Origin: Allolobophora icterica
Taxonomy: Eukaryota > Annelida > Clitellata > Crassiclitellata > Lumbricidae
Direction of reading: 5' to 3'
NCBI GenBank assembly: GCA_963556255.1
Contig: OY744606.1
Location: 78,055,141 to 78,119,140 of the forward strand
Length of the DNA stretch: 64,000 bases
Position 1 is the first letter of the stretch. Every line of letters starts with the position of its first letter. Below, one piece after another: positions 46,668-58,150 of the stretch. Both the position numbers and the translations under genes were made by a program. Under the pieces are notes generated by a model. That model ran no database searches. It saw nothing but the letters and a program-made list of their open reading frames with translations, and was not told the origin of the DNA.

Positions 46668-47745
46668 TTCATTCATTCATTCATTTTAAGATTTATATAG
46701 CGCCCCTTCAAGGTAACTACTCAGAGGCGCTCCCGACACCAGCACGTTCATATAAGACAGTTTTCAGATTTGCAAGAAATAGGCCAGGGGTGGCCCCAGG
46801 GCACATGCGGAGCTCTAAGGGAAGTCTATTCCAGACTGCCGGGCCCACCACTGAAAAAGCTCGACTTTGCATAGTCGTGGAACGAGCAAATGGAACTAAA
46901 AGTACCCCTTTTCCCGATGAGCGGAGGGAACGTCGGCCTTGGGCACCTGAAACTGTGCAGCAAAGCTCACGAAGGTAAGCAGGGGCAGGGCCCTGACAAC
47001 ATCGCCGTACTAAGGCAGCGATCCTATATTCTATGCGTAAGCGCATAGGAAGCCAGTGAAGGACCTCCAGCATATATTTAGAGACTTGGCCATGTTTAGG
47101 AATATGCCCAATGAGACGGGCTGCAGAACGCAGAACTCGCTGTAGACACACTATGCGACTAGATGGAAGACCAAAATAAAGCGTTGAGCAGTAATCAAGG
47201 CGGGCTGTGACAAAGGAGTGAACCAGTGTAGCAGTGGCACTGGGCGTTAGGGAACGAGTAACAGTGCGAAGCTGGCGCAGTTGGTAGTAGCAGTCCCTAC
47301 TAAGACGGTGTATTGTGGAGCAAAAGTAAGCTCCTGATCGAGCCAGACACCAAGATCACGGACAAGAGTTGAGAAGGTATAGTTGGGGAATTCAATTGCA
47401 AGAGCAGTGAGGTCAAGTTTAGCGAGTTGCTGTCGCGTGCCTAGCCAAATAAGTTTGGTTTTGGACGGGTTCAAGCGTAGTCGATTTGACGACATCCACG
47501 CTTCCAGGGCATCTAAAGTCCCACTCATAACCCGGACTGTTGGAATGGCATTGGTAGAGAGGCAATGCAGGTATGCTTGGACATCGTCAGCATATTGCTG
47601 ACTCAGAACCGCATGTGCAACCAGAAGTGTCGAAAGTCCAGAGGTATAGATAATGTATAAAATAGGTCCTAGGACGGAGCCTTGGGGCAACCCGTACACA
47701 TTGCTCAGTGCCATCAACTGTTGCTGGTCAGTGGTCTGTGGTCAC
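46668..47745 (-). mobile_element. 5'-truncated LINE (family A) with reverse transcriptase
   Basis: The minus strand carries the 3' half of a non-LTR retrotransposon reverse transcriptase: GLPQGSVLGPILYIIYTSGL, the catalytic QQYADDVQAYLH, LRLNPSKTKLIWLG, then, after one frameshift near 47330, YYQLRQLRTVTRSLTPSATA, VLHWLPMRLRIEYRIAALVR and VGPAVWNRLPLELRM. The 3' tail is gtcgggagcgcctctgagta and gaaggggcgctatataaatc, followed by an ATGA microsatellite. The endonuclease and 5' part are missing. It is of the jockey/CR1/L2 type. Confidence 0.85.
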
Positions 47746-47894
47746 TATACATAATAAATGAGTAATAATAATAATAATAATTCCATGTTATTGCAAATTG
47801 TAACTAGCTACAACTTCTGTGGTGCAGATGTGTAATTCACAATGCATCAACTGAAAATACAATCTTTCTAGGATTTCCTTAACGTCATGCACTG

Positions 47895-48235
47895 CAACTG
47901 TCAGCTCATCAATTCAATGAGGTCATCTGATTATTTTTGTCTGGTTGTACCTAAATCAAGAACTCTTCTTAGTGAACGATCTTTTTTTGTAATGGACCTA
48001 GACTTTGGAGCTCTCTCCGTGTGTCTATGCGCTCTGCTCAGTCACTTTTGTCATTTCATTCTCAACTTAAAACTTACCTCTTTCAAATAGCTTATCCAAC
48101 ATAGGCTGCCTCTCTGCTTTACGGACTGATCTTCTGGATATTGACCTGATTACGGCTTGGTTTTGGTGCGCCAAGGGTTGATGCCTTGTGTATTTGACAC
48201 CGGCGCAATAGATGTTACTTATTACAATTACTAAT
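47895..48235 (+). pseudogene. LINE family B 3' end
   Basis: Reads MRSSDYFCLVVPKSRTLLSE and later FILNLKLTSFK, the C-terminal motif of another LINE family. Its tail (ggttgatgccttgtgtattt and following) recurs as short fragments at 3645, 3848, 11120, 12395 and 47810. Confidence 0.65.
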
Positions 48236-48369
48236 TAATACTAATAATAATTCAGCAAAACCAAGTAGCCATCCACACCTTAAGGTGTTCTGTTGTATGG
48301 TCATGTGTGCACTTCTGAACTTTGGAAAACGGTCAATATAAATTATCAAATACAGATGTATTGTACTGT

Positions 48370-48485
48370 ACTGAACAACTGTATGTCAAAGACTTCCTCA
48401 AGGTCCCTACACAGCAAGTGTCTCAGAGGGAGGCTCAATACTGTACTCTGCATTACAGGCCAATTACTCTACTACCCTGCCACAT
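48370..48485 (-). mobile_element. SINE family B fragment
   Basis: aaggtccctacacagcaagt, ctcagagggaggctcaatac and tctgcattacaggcc match other family B copies in reverse. Confidence 0.5.
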
Positions 48486-48599
48486 TGCTCCAAGGCGGTC
48501 CTTGTGTTGTCCAAAATGCACCAATTGGGTTGGCTCCGGTTGAACCTAAGACCAGTCGAAATTGTAACCCAGACTTTAAAGCTTTGCAGTACTTACTAC

Positions 48600-49560
48600 T
48601 TTAGAGTGAAGGGCGATGTTCAGCTTATAAATGATTGCTGGATTAAGACTCAGTCCGATGGGTTGTTCAGTTCAAACAGATTCATAAGAATCCAGGAAAC
48701 TAGAAAGCGAGAAAGACGAGCATTAGGGTGGGTTTTGTTTAGTTCCAGATATATAGGAAGACGGCAGATTGGATGGATCAGGGTGGGATTTCTGGAAGAA
48801 GAGGTGAGACTTTAATTCTGAATAGAAAGCTTAGGTGCAACAGTCTGACAGATAAAGAAGATTAATACAGATTATGGTTGGTGCCATGATCAGCCTCATG
48901 GGAAGTTCAGCGAGTCTACTGCACATGCAGTGACACAAAGTCACATGGTACTAAAATATTTGTAAGATATAATACTCAATTTTCATCTTTATTTGAGCAT
49001 ATCGCACGGCTTTATCCAACATGAAGAGAGAAGAGCAGTCCCTTAATCTAGCCCTGAAGCAGCCATGCGTATGAAGTGTTAGCGACTTCATTTTCTTAGC
49101 CTTGACATATGAGGGTGGGTGGCCAGTCCTCTCCCTTACCGTCTCATCTTTCCACCAACAGTGTAGTCAGTGTACTCACTATAGCTGAGTTGGCTTAGGG
49201 TTGGGCCTACAAATGGAACAGAAATCTCAAACCAAATTTCGGCTATGGCGGGATTAGAACCCCAAACCCTAGATTGACAGTCTAACGTTAGCCAACATGA
49301 AGCTACAGAAGCAAAGTGAAGCTCATTTCTGAAATTGCAAGAGAATGGACCAACAGCTGCACCAAGTTCCATGAAGTTCATGGCATCCAATTTAAGAGGC
49401 AATAATTCTTCAGCGAACCCAATGTGAACAGCAGTTTCATCAGTTAGTAACTAAAGGTTACAAGTATTGCAATTTCTGTAATTGTAACTAAACATTTATA
49501 TAGCGCCCCTCAAAGAGCAAAACAAATCAAAGGCACTCTCTGTACTAGCCTATAGATATG
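48600..49560 (+). repeat. Dispersed repeats E and D plus a family A-like tail
   Basis: 48680-48820 resembles repeat E; 49020-49215 is repeat D copy 2; 49485-49560 has acatttatatagcgcccctc and aatcaaaggcactctctgta, shared with 6890-6960. No gene seen. Confidence 0.5.
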
Positions 49561-50795
49561 ATGCTAGATGTCATTACGAACAAGAATATTGCAACAGGAT
49601 ATGTATATAAAAGTCTGCAGGAGTTACACCCAGCAGAAAAGTTTAATTTGGAGTTTCTAGTTTTCTGGTGTCAATATTTTGTCGTTGATTAACACACTAC
49701 GTTTCTCTAAAGTACTGTTTCGTTAACATTCAAAGTTTCTGTTCTGGACAGAGATTGCCAGAACTCACCCCTCGTGCCAAAATACTTAGCTATGCCACCA
49801 GGGAAACGTTTGAGGCAAGTCTGCCTTGCATTCCTGTGAATCAGATGGTTCCTGCCACTTAGCTTACTTAGGGCACTGTAAAAAATCTCGAGATCACTAT
49901 TACCATTAATACTGATTAGATAATTAATTAGTAAACCAAAGTTCATATCGCCTATAGTTGGTCATCATATGAGACTCTTAATAGGGCCTACGGCTCCACA
50001 ATTTCTTTACAATTACATTGCGAACATTAAAGCAATGTATGGTATAGGATAACAGGTATCTGATATTTCACTTATCTTTTAAAACCTCAAAGGTCAAAAT
50101 CAAATTTAAATTGCAAGCAAGTCTAGCATATTATGTTGTTCTTTCTCACCAACATATGATGCAAACCATCCTCCTTGGCATCGTACAGTGTCGCGTCAAA
50201 AAACGCTGGTGGCGCTTCTTATGTGATTCTACACCTTATCATACTACTAAAATAAATTATAACTGCATATGCGACTGAAACGTAATTAAAATCAATTGCT
50301 CAATTATTAATCTATATTTTGCAATTTCTAAAACCTTCCGCCGCCAGCGACAGCGTGTGCGCTTCGGCACAACCAACAGTCGCCCAGAAGCCGCATGGTT
50401 TTAGTCTGCTTAACAGCGTCCCTGTAGCTGTGTAACGTGGAGTTTGGTACACCAGACTAATGCTTAGGTAGCGCAGCTATTTCGTGGACGGCTAAACCAT
50501 TGAATAAAGATCGTTAAGTTTGAGATTTACTAGTGAATTAGATTATTGATTTCTATGCTGTCATAAACTCAATCCTGAACCTGATAACTATCTCATTAAA
50601 AAAACTGCACAGCTAGATAAGGAACTACGACAATCGTAATCCCGAGTGATGTAAAGCGCCCCAAAAAGCGAAGTCGCGGGAACTAGCTTATTGCAGGCGC
50701 TCTGCAGTAAAATCAAAATCGATAGGCCTAGGTGGGTGGGGTAAAAATCGGTTCGAGATCACTTAGAGTACAGTCGCAATAAAATCACAATCCAT
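49561..50795. other. No gene or clear repeat seen
   Basis: The only open frame above 70 codons (49707-49946, minus strand) has no splice context or family resemblance. A short block at 50640-50710 has a degenerate family A tail. Confidence 0.4.
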
Positions 50796-50803
50796 ATGGG
50801 AAC

Positions 50804-51699
50804 CAGTCTTGTTGTCCTCGAGACCAAGGTCTTGGTCTCGAGTGCACTCGAGTTCGTTTTTAAAAGTCTTGGTCTTGGTTTTGGTCTTGAGGTTCAAGGT
50901 CTTGGTCTTGGTCTTGGTCTTGAGGTTCAAGGTCTTGGTCTTGGTCTTGAGGTTCAAGGTCTTGGTCTTGGTCTCGCAAGACCAAGACCAAGACCGGCTG
51001 TTAATATGAACAGTCATTTAACAGAACTCAAGAATTCTGTATCAAGCCTGCTTGCATCATACGACCAATATCTATGGATGGATACAAGTCATGTTGGTCA
51101 GGAAAACCCATTGGCAGCAGCAACAGTTATTCTGTATCAGACGGTATGATAAACCATGGGAAGATTTCAAAACGACTCATTGACTCACTATCTGTACATT
51201 TACATCCAGTGCTTTAAAAGCTACTCTGTGTGTGTCAGCGACTTCAGCACCTGTAGAACGTATTTTTCACATGGCGGAATTTTTATGAGGCCCACCAGGC
51301 ACGTCTTGGTCAGAAAATTCTGAGCGAATTGGTTTTTTATAAAATACAAAAGGCATTTGGTATAAGAGGTTGCATGAAGGACTTTTGAATACAAATTCGG
51401 ATTTCTCTGCAGTTTTCATTTAAAGTTAATTCGCTTGAATAAAATAAAAGACTCATGTTTTCATTAAAATAGCGAATATTCCGACTTGACAATTTTTAGA
51501 AGTCTTGACCTGATTTCGATTTTTTGGGTCTTGGTCTTGGTCTTGGTCTTGAGGTTCAAGGTCTTGGTCTTGGTCTCGAGGTTCAAAGTCTTGGTCTTGG
51601 TCTTGGTCTCGAGGTTTAATGGTCTTGGTCTTGGTCTTGAGGATCAAGGTCTTGGTCTTGGTCTTGGTCTTGAGGTTTAAGGTCTTGACAACAAGACTG
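50804..51699. mobile_element. hAT element with transposase remnant and 8-bp TSD
   Basis: Inverted ends cagtcttgttgtc / gacaacaagactg, flanked by exact atgggaac on both sides (50796-50803; 51700-51707). Both subterminal zones (50830-51000, 51525-51690) are made of tandem ggtcttggtcttgaggttca words. At about 51208-51340 the plus strand, across three frames, reads VSATSAPVERIF, GGIFMRPTRHVLVRK and KILSELVFYK, the C-terminal dimerisation motif of hAT transposases, frameshifted and inactive. Confidence 0.9.
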
Positions 51700-51884
51700 A
51701 TGGGAACCGTATTGAAATCCAGTAAGACAACCCCAGAATTGGTTAGCCTAGGTGTTGAGGTCGGCCCTCGAGGCCTACTCCAAGTCTTACATTGCCTGTC
51801 GATAAAAGAGTTTACGATTACGATTACTGTTACTGAGTGTTACGCTATGATAGAGCCTCGAGGTTGTGAGCATGACCTATTGCA

Positions 51885-52160
51885 GTGGTAATCAAACTGT
51901 GTTCCGTGGCCTGGTAGCGATCCGCAAGTGATTAGTTACCGGGCCGCGTAATGATAACCGGAATTACAGTTTTGATCATACTCAAATAAACTACTAATCT
52001 TTTGGATTAAAGTGTACACTAAGTAGAAGCTAGTAAACAGGGCCAGATTAACCAGTATGCTCAATATGCTTTAGCATGGGGCCCCCCGCTTACAGGGGGG
52101 CCCCCGACTGGAGTCGAATACTGCAGGAAACTGAGGAAAGAATTTGTTACTCCAAATAAT
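51885..52160. mobile_element. Possible hAT termini
   Basis: cagtggtaatcaaactgtg at about 51884 and cagggccagattaaccagta at about 52040 look like hAT 5' ends. Matching 3' ends were not found. Confidence 0.35.
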
Positions 52161-52454
52161 TATTTTTTTCACAGAAAAAATCACTAGTTTCAGCTTAAGC
52201 AAGAATTTCCACTAAGCAAATTGCAAATTTGAAATGCCAGCCATGTACCCGAAGATCTTATTACTCTTGAGTCTTTGTGTAGGATCTTTGATGTAACCAA
52301 CTGCTGTGTCAAACTGTTCATGCGTTTCTTTGGCTCAACATCTTTCAGTCGATAATATAATCTATGCTCAAGCCACTTTTGTTTCTATTCCGACGCAATT
52401 TATTTTCTGGCATACACATTGCAGCGAGCTCATCCTGCAACGGTGAATGTGTAG

Positions 52455-53245
52455 AAACCAAAACGTTGGGGATTCAAGGTCTTTGCGAGGTGCTGTGCTT
52501 ACACTGGATTTACCCATGACTTCATGTTATATCAGGGCTGTGCACCAGAGCTAGCAGTGTCAGAGAGTGTGGGATTTCAGCCGGCTGACTTGTCATCCTA
52601 TTGTGCAAGACTCTCCCAAAGAATGTGAACCATATTGTGTATTTGACAACTGGTTCAATTTTCCAGAGCTCCAAATGAAGCTGAAGCAATAGTGATTCCA
52701 CTCTCAAGGGACTCTTCATGCAAATAGCCTCGAGGTTGCAGTTTGAAGTCTGAATCTGATTTCCGCAAGGCAAGTCGTGGGTCTTATCATCTTATGACAA
52801 CACGGTTGACACAAACTTGGGAGTTTATGTCACCTGGTGGTATGAAGTTTATGTCACCTGGTGGTATGACAGTCGTGCAGATCTCAGTGACACACATTGG
52901 CCTTCATCCTATATCAAGATCATGAAGTGCTGGGACAGGAAGGTCAAGAGGTATGTCTAGTTTCAGTGCCCAGCTGCAGTCACAGACTACGGTGCCCACA
53001 TGGGACGTGTTTACCTTCTTGATATGCTCTCTGTAATGCACCGCATTGACCAAAAAAATTTAAAGTAGGATCTTCTACTGGGTTTCGAACGTTGCCTGCA
53101 TCAATGGCTTGATCCTTTACAAACGTCACTGCTCACAACTTGCAGTTCCTGAAAAAGAGAGACTGGATTTTCTTGGGTTTGTTTCCCAAGTATCCCAGCA
53201 GCCTGTCATTGTAACGAACAAGCCTTCTGCTTCTCTGGTTCGAAA
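52455..53245 (+). pseudogene. piggyBac-type transposase relic
   Basis: In three frames the plus strand reads KPKRWGFKVFARC, GFTHDFMLYQG, FDNWFNFPELQMKLK, SDFRKASRGSY, KCWDRKVKR, FQCPAAVTDYGAHMG, LLDMLSVMHRI and RIFYWVSNVACINGLILYKR. This is the order of motifs in the DDE_Tnp_1_7 (piggyBac) transposase core and C-terminus. Frameshifts and stops break it, and the conserved Asp of the GGVD-type motif is Tyr here. No TTAA-flanked ends were identified. Confidence 0.8.
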
Positions 53246-53254
53246 CGAGACTGT

Positions 53255-54445
53255 CAATCAATCACTCAACTAAGCCTTTATATAGAGCCCCTTCCAGGCA
53301 ACTATTCAGAGATGCTCCCAGCCCAACTCCGGTGAAAGAGATCAGTCTTTAGAGCAAAGAAGAAAGCGGTGGAGGAGTCTCGAGGAAGAGACCGAAACTC
53401 AGGAGGAAGCCCATTCCAAATTGTTGGTCCAGCCAGTGGCCAGTGATGGGCACTAAACTATTTTTTTTAGTTAAACTAAAACTATTTTCCAACTAAAAAA
53501 AATAGTTAAACTAAAGTTGGCAACTGATTTTGGAAATTAGTTAACTAAACTAAAAAAAAAGTAGTTAAACTTTTTCCAACTATTTTCCAACTATTTACGA
53601 CAAACATTTTCGCAATAAAAGACGTTAAGTGAACTGTAACAACGCAAAGCGTCGATGACAATTTCACCTTCAAACTATGCAATGTGTGCTTTTCTGGCAT
53701 ACAGTTACATGTGTACTGTAAGTGGTGTATGAATTTGAAAACACAGGCTGTAAATGCTAAAACCATGCAATGTTAAAATGTTTTTTTTGCTGACAGTGTT
53801 CAATGTTCACTGTGGAAAAATAGTTGCACATTGCTGATTTTTTTAGTTAAACTTTTTAGTTAGCAACTAAAATTTTGTAGTTAAACTATGGTTTTAACTA
53901 AACTATTTTTTTTAGTTAAACTTCTTCCTTAACTAAATTTTTTTAGTTAAACTAAAAGTTAGCAACTTTTTAGTTAACTATTGCCCATCACTGCCAGTGG
54001 CCACGGAGAAAGCGCGCTGCTGCATAGTAGCGGTACGTGCGAAGAGAACATAAAGGTCACCATGGGTGGCAGAGCGAAGAGAGCGGTAACCAGGTGGAGC
54101 AGAGGCACGAGAACAAAGCTCGCACAGAGAGGAGGGAGCACGGCCAAGCTGACATTGTCAGGCAATGGAGGCGACCCGGTAGACAATGCGTTGCGAGAGT
54201 GGTAACCAGTGGAAGACGTCACACATGTGACAGAGACATGACCGAATTTAGGAATGCGCCCGACCAAGCGCGCAGCAGAATGTAGTGTGCATTCGAGGCA
54301 ATTCAGTCGAGTCAGAGGAAGCCCAATATAGAGGGAGCAGCAGTAGTCAAGCCGACAGGTAATGAACGCATGAACGACAGTAGCAGAAGGTTGGGAGGGG
54401 GGAGAAGAGAGCGGAAAACCACGCGAAGCTGCATGGCATCAAGCA
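53255..54445 (-). pseudogene. LINE family A fragment hosting a MITE
   Basis: Tail side starts tcaatcactcaactaagcct and tatatagagccccttccagg. The minus strand has decayed frames with the same order as the LINE at 46.7 kb (IPKFGHVS; SLCASFVL; the Trp-Asn-Gly-Leu-Pro block near 53420). It is interrupted by the hAT MITE at 53441-53993. Confidence 0.7.
53441..53993. mobile_element. hAT MITE with exact 8-bp TSD, nested in LINE
   Basis: Inverted ends cagtgatgggcactaaacta and gttaactattgcccatcact g; flanks 53433-53440 and 53994-54001 are both ccagtggc. The inside is rich in tttagttaaactaaa palindromes. No transposase. Confidence 0.95.
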
Positions 54446-54453
54446 CATGGCCT

Positions 54454-54630
54454 CAGTGCTCGAAATGGAAAATTTTACGAAACGGAACGCTAGTCAAAGA
54501 TATGGGAGCATTCACGTTAATTTCATAGTATTTTCCACAATAATTCATTTGACGAACCGGAACGGAACGCTAATTCATTTTGACGAACCGGAACGGCGTT
54601 CCGGTGCGTTCCGGTCCATTTCGAGCACTG
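54454..54630. mobile_element. Short hAT MITE (177 bp) with exact 8-bp TSD
   Basis: Inverted ends cagtgctcgaaatgg / ccatttcgagcactg; flanks 54446-54453 and 54631-54638 are both catggcct. The inside has gaaccggaacgg repeats. Confidence 0.95.
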
Positions 54631-54639
54631 CATGGCCTA

Positions 54640-55270
54640 ATACTCAGGAAAAAGAAAGCGGGACAATCGAAATACGTTTAGACAACATCGGGCACCTGCC
54701 TGTTCATAGACCAGACAAGGGGCATTGCAGCAACTGCAAGAAATCCATAATCCGCATCATGCGTGCCAAGTGTTATGTCTACCTGTGCCTCACTTCCCAA
54801 AAGAACTGCTACATAAACTACCGCAACAAACCATAAATTCCCAAGATGCAGTCGTTTCTATGTTACTTTTGCTGGTTGACATTTTCTACATCACTGTTGC
54901 CATATGGAAACTTTTGCCATGCATTCCCACTGTTGCCAAATGGCAACATGTAAGCTTTTGCCATGCATTCCCACTGTTGCCAAATGGCAACACTAATTAA
55001 TTTTAATTAGAAGTTAGTTAATTACAAAATTATGTTATATGGTACAACATATTGCACACATCTCTTCAAAAACACACTTCAAATATTTTTTGCTGTCCTA
55101 GAAATAATTCGGACACGAAAGGGTTAATAAGCGCTGTTACCGGTATTTATAAATGAGTTGACCCAGGTTTTTCAAGTTTTAAAAATAAATGACATCATTT
55201 CAATGTTTGTTCATATATGCCGATGACGTCATCGTCTCTATAGTTTCCGCGGCTTTGTTGCAATATTGTT
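54640..55270. other. No gene seen; short duplication
   Basis: The block gccatgcattcccactgttg occurs twice (54917 and 54960) with ccaaatggcaacatgtaagc around it. No splice-supported frame. Confidence 0.45.
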
Positions 55271-55374
55271 ACTTTGCTCCGGGTGTTTTCTCGGGGACGG
55301 AAGTCTGAGGTGGACGAGGCGCTTTCTCGTTTCGACGACGGAGCTTTCGCCTCTGTCAGTAGTTTGTTATACTT

Positions 55375-55825
55375 TTCCCTGCTGAGCCTCTGGCGTGGCA
55401 TAAAACCCCGTAAGCTCATTGTTTCGCAGGAGGGCCTCTGGCGTGGCGTAAAACCCCGTAAGCCAATACTTTCTCAGTAGTTATACTTTTCCCTGCTGAG
55501 CCTCTGGCGTGGCGTAAAACCCCGTAAGCTCATTGTTTGGCAGGAGGGCCATCTGGCGTGGCGTAAAACCCCGTAAGCCAATACTTTCTCAGTAGAATAT
55601 ACTTTTCCCTGCTGAGCCTCTGGCGTGGCGTAAAACCCCGTAAGCTCATTTGTTTGGTAGGAGGGCCTCTGGCGTGGAGTAAAACCCCGTAAGCCAATAC
55701 TTTGTCAGTAGTTTGTTATACTTTTTCCTGCTGAACCTCTGGCGTGGCGTTAAACCCCGTAAGCTCATTTGTTTGGCAGGAGGGCCTCTGGCGTGGCGTA
55801 AAACCCCGTAAGCCAATACTTTTTT
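55375..55825. repeat. About 55-bp dyad minisatellite (conserved core, two alternating linkers)
   Basis: The core cctctggcgtggcgtaaaac cccgtaagc occurs about 8 times between 55387 and 55810. Linkers alternate between a ctcattgtttggcaggaggg type and a caatactttctcagtag...ctgctgag type, so the true period is about 110 bp. Confidence 0.88.
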
Positions 55826-55884
55826 GGTGTTTTGTGTTGTGTATTTCGGTCACTTCAATCATGCACAGATCTACACGGGCGTTT

Positions 55885-56105
55885 AATGCCTCAAGTTCAT
55901 AGGCGTAATTTGGGGGGTACGAGGGGTACCCGTATCCCCACTTTTGGACTGGGGGCTCCGTACCCCCACATTTTGAACAATTTCAATCAATATTTTATTA
56001 TTGTGCCTTCCCAGAGATCGCAGTCTCAGCTTTGCTTCGCGTATGCAAGAAATTGGTACCCCACACTTTTTAGACCAAATTTACGCCCCTGGGCCTAGGC
56101 CTATA
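55885..56105. repeat. Probable MITE remnant
   Basis: tcataggcgtaatttggggg and, inverted, ccaaatttacgcccctgggc suggest a foldback element between about 55898 and 56092. Confidence 0.5.
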
Positions 56106-56409
56106 TTATTTTAGTCCAGATAAGCTGTGATTACGTAGGCTAGCCTATGTGAAGTAGGGCCTATGTGAATACATAAGTTGTGAATACAGGTATCTGGAAT
56201 TTACGTTGAATGCGGCAATAGGCCGAGAATAAGTCTAACTTCAGATTTTGGATTTAAAGAAATAGGATTGTAACGTATTATCACAGTATGTGGTATTATT
56301 TAATCATACATGTACTGCTGAGAGGAAATCACTCGACGATTATATTGTATTCGAATCTTAGATCGACTTTTGTCACAAAATTCGCCCACTCCCTGTTGAC
56401 AGTAATCGA

Positions 56410-56690
56410 TCAGCCAGCGCTCACGCCGGCGTTGCTGCTCCGACTGAAACAAATCGCACCTGGTGGAATAAGAATCTGACACCGTAAATACTCTCTATCG
56501 TCACGAAACGGAATTTGCGTACAGTATCCGGTGCGATTCAGTGGGGCATCTGGAACCGCTGCCATCAAGAGTCTTTTGGCGGCTGCTGAGCCTGATGCTG
56601 GAGAGGCTGGGGTGGTTGCATGACAGTCTGGAGCATCTGAAAGCGACCATGAGCCGCTGTAGCTCGGGAATAACACGTCGTACAAGATTA
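56410..56690 (-). other. Protein-like open stretch, unassigned
   Basis: The minus strand reads YDVLFPSYSGSWSLSDAPDC then AAAKRLLMAAVPDAPLNRTG and CTQIPFRDDREYLRC over about 90 codons without simple-sequence bias. GT donors follow, but no acceptor is convincing. On the plus strand 56720-56930 is also open in two frames. Could be an exon or a decayed element; no family recognised. Confidence 0.25.
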
Positions 56691-57059
56691 ATGCTGTTTA
56701 TTTATGTTGAGAATCGCTGATGCTGGGTCGTACGCTGGTGGAGACAGCGTGGGATGCGTGGCTGGGTCAAATAGCGACGATTCGGTGCTACGTTGGTGAA
56801 GAAGATGATACGAAAGGACTGGAAGAAGCAACTGAAGCGTGTCCGAGACATCGCCGACAAGAATTTCACGAGGTACTGGCAGATTCGATCTGTTCCAAAT
56901 AATTCTAGGATTCAGTATGTTCCCAGCGTCACAACGGTTCCATGTTTACCTTGCTTCTGGCTGGTTCCCTGTTTACTTCGAGGCGGCGATGATTTGCGTT
57001 CCGTTACGCGATTTTTAATCGGGTAAATTTATATAATGCTATTAGAGCCTACATAATTA

Positions 57060-58102
57060 CAGTAAATGATCGAAAGCAGAAACGGTAAATGGTTAATCTT
57101 TGCAGACGAGTTTTTAACCCATGCATCTCGTGTAGATAGGTTCGTGTTTTTAATTATGTTTATTTGGCTTCATTTTGTTTATTATGTGGAATTTGGCTTA
57201 TTGTGTTTATTATGTTTCGTTATCATAATCGTAAATTTGTATAGCACCACTTCAAGAGAAACTCCTCCCCAGAGGCGCTCTGGACCTGACAACACAATAT
57301 GTTTATTTAGCAATTTATGTTTATTTGGTTCATTATCTTTCTTATGTTTATTTGGCTACATATGTTTATGTTTGTTTATTTGGCTACTTATATTTATTTT
57401 TATGTATTTGGCTACTTATGTTTATTTTTGTTTATTTGGCTGTTTATGTTTATTTTGTGTATTATGTTTATCATGCTTTTTGTTTATTTCGTTTCTGTTT
57501 ATTTTTCTTACTTTTTAAAATCAGATTCAGCATGTATATGTTATGCAACCTTAATTTGTCAGCAAAATACAACTGGGTTTTTGTTACATATTTTGGGGGA
57601 AGTGCTTGTACAACAGTAATCCAAAAACAGTTTCAGGCAGACAGACACACCAAGAGACAGACAGATACAGACAGACATACAGGAGAGTGGTTTCATGGAA
57701 ACAAAGAGAGAAAGACAAACAGAGACAGACAGAGACAGAGAGACAGACAGAAAGAGAGAGACAGACAGAGAGAGACAGACAGAAAGAGAGAGGAGAGGAG
57801 AGAGAGAGACGTAATTGTAATTGTAATCGAAAATTTATATAGCACCACCCAGAATCAGAGGCAAAAGAGAGAAGTGAAAGAGGGACAGAGACAGAGACAC
57901 AGAACGAGAGAGACAGAGAGAGACAGAGAGAGAAAGAGAGAGAGAGAGAGAGAGGAAGGAACCATGGCAGCCATTATTATTATCCAGATGAACCTTTTTC
58001 TGACTCCACTACTGATTTTTATCTTTCTACATGTTCATAAATATGCACCAATATATAATGAATATGCATGTATGTACGAATATAATATTATATATATATA
58101 TG

Positions 58103-58134
<32 letters not shown>

Positions 58135-58150
58135 TATATACATATATGCT
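57060..58150. repeat. TTTATTTGGCTA, CAGA/GAGA and TA repeats with LINE tails
   Basis: 57150-57510 repeats tatgtttatttggctac; 57635-57960 is CAGA/GAGA; 58085-58145 is TA. Family A-like tail words lie at 57230-57300 and 57808-57850. The long frames (150 and 290 codons) are composition artefacts. Confidence 0.85.

Noticed and set aside
55375..55825. CRISPR array
   Set aside because: Eukaryotic context; linkers are only two alternating sequences, not unique spacers; no cas genes.
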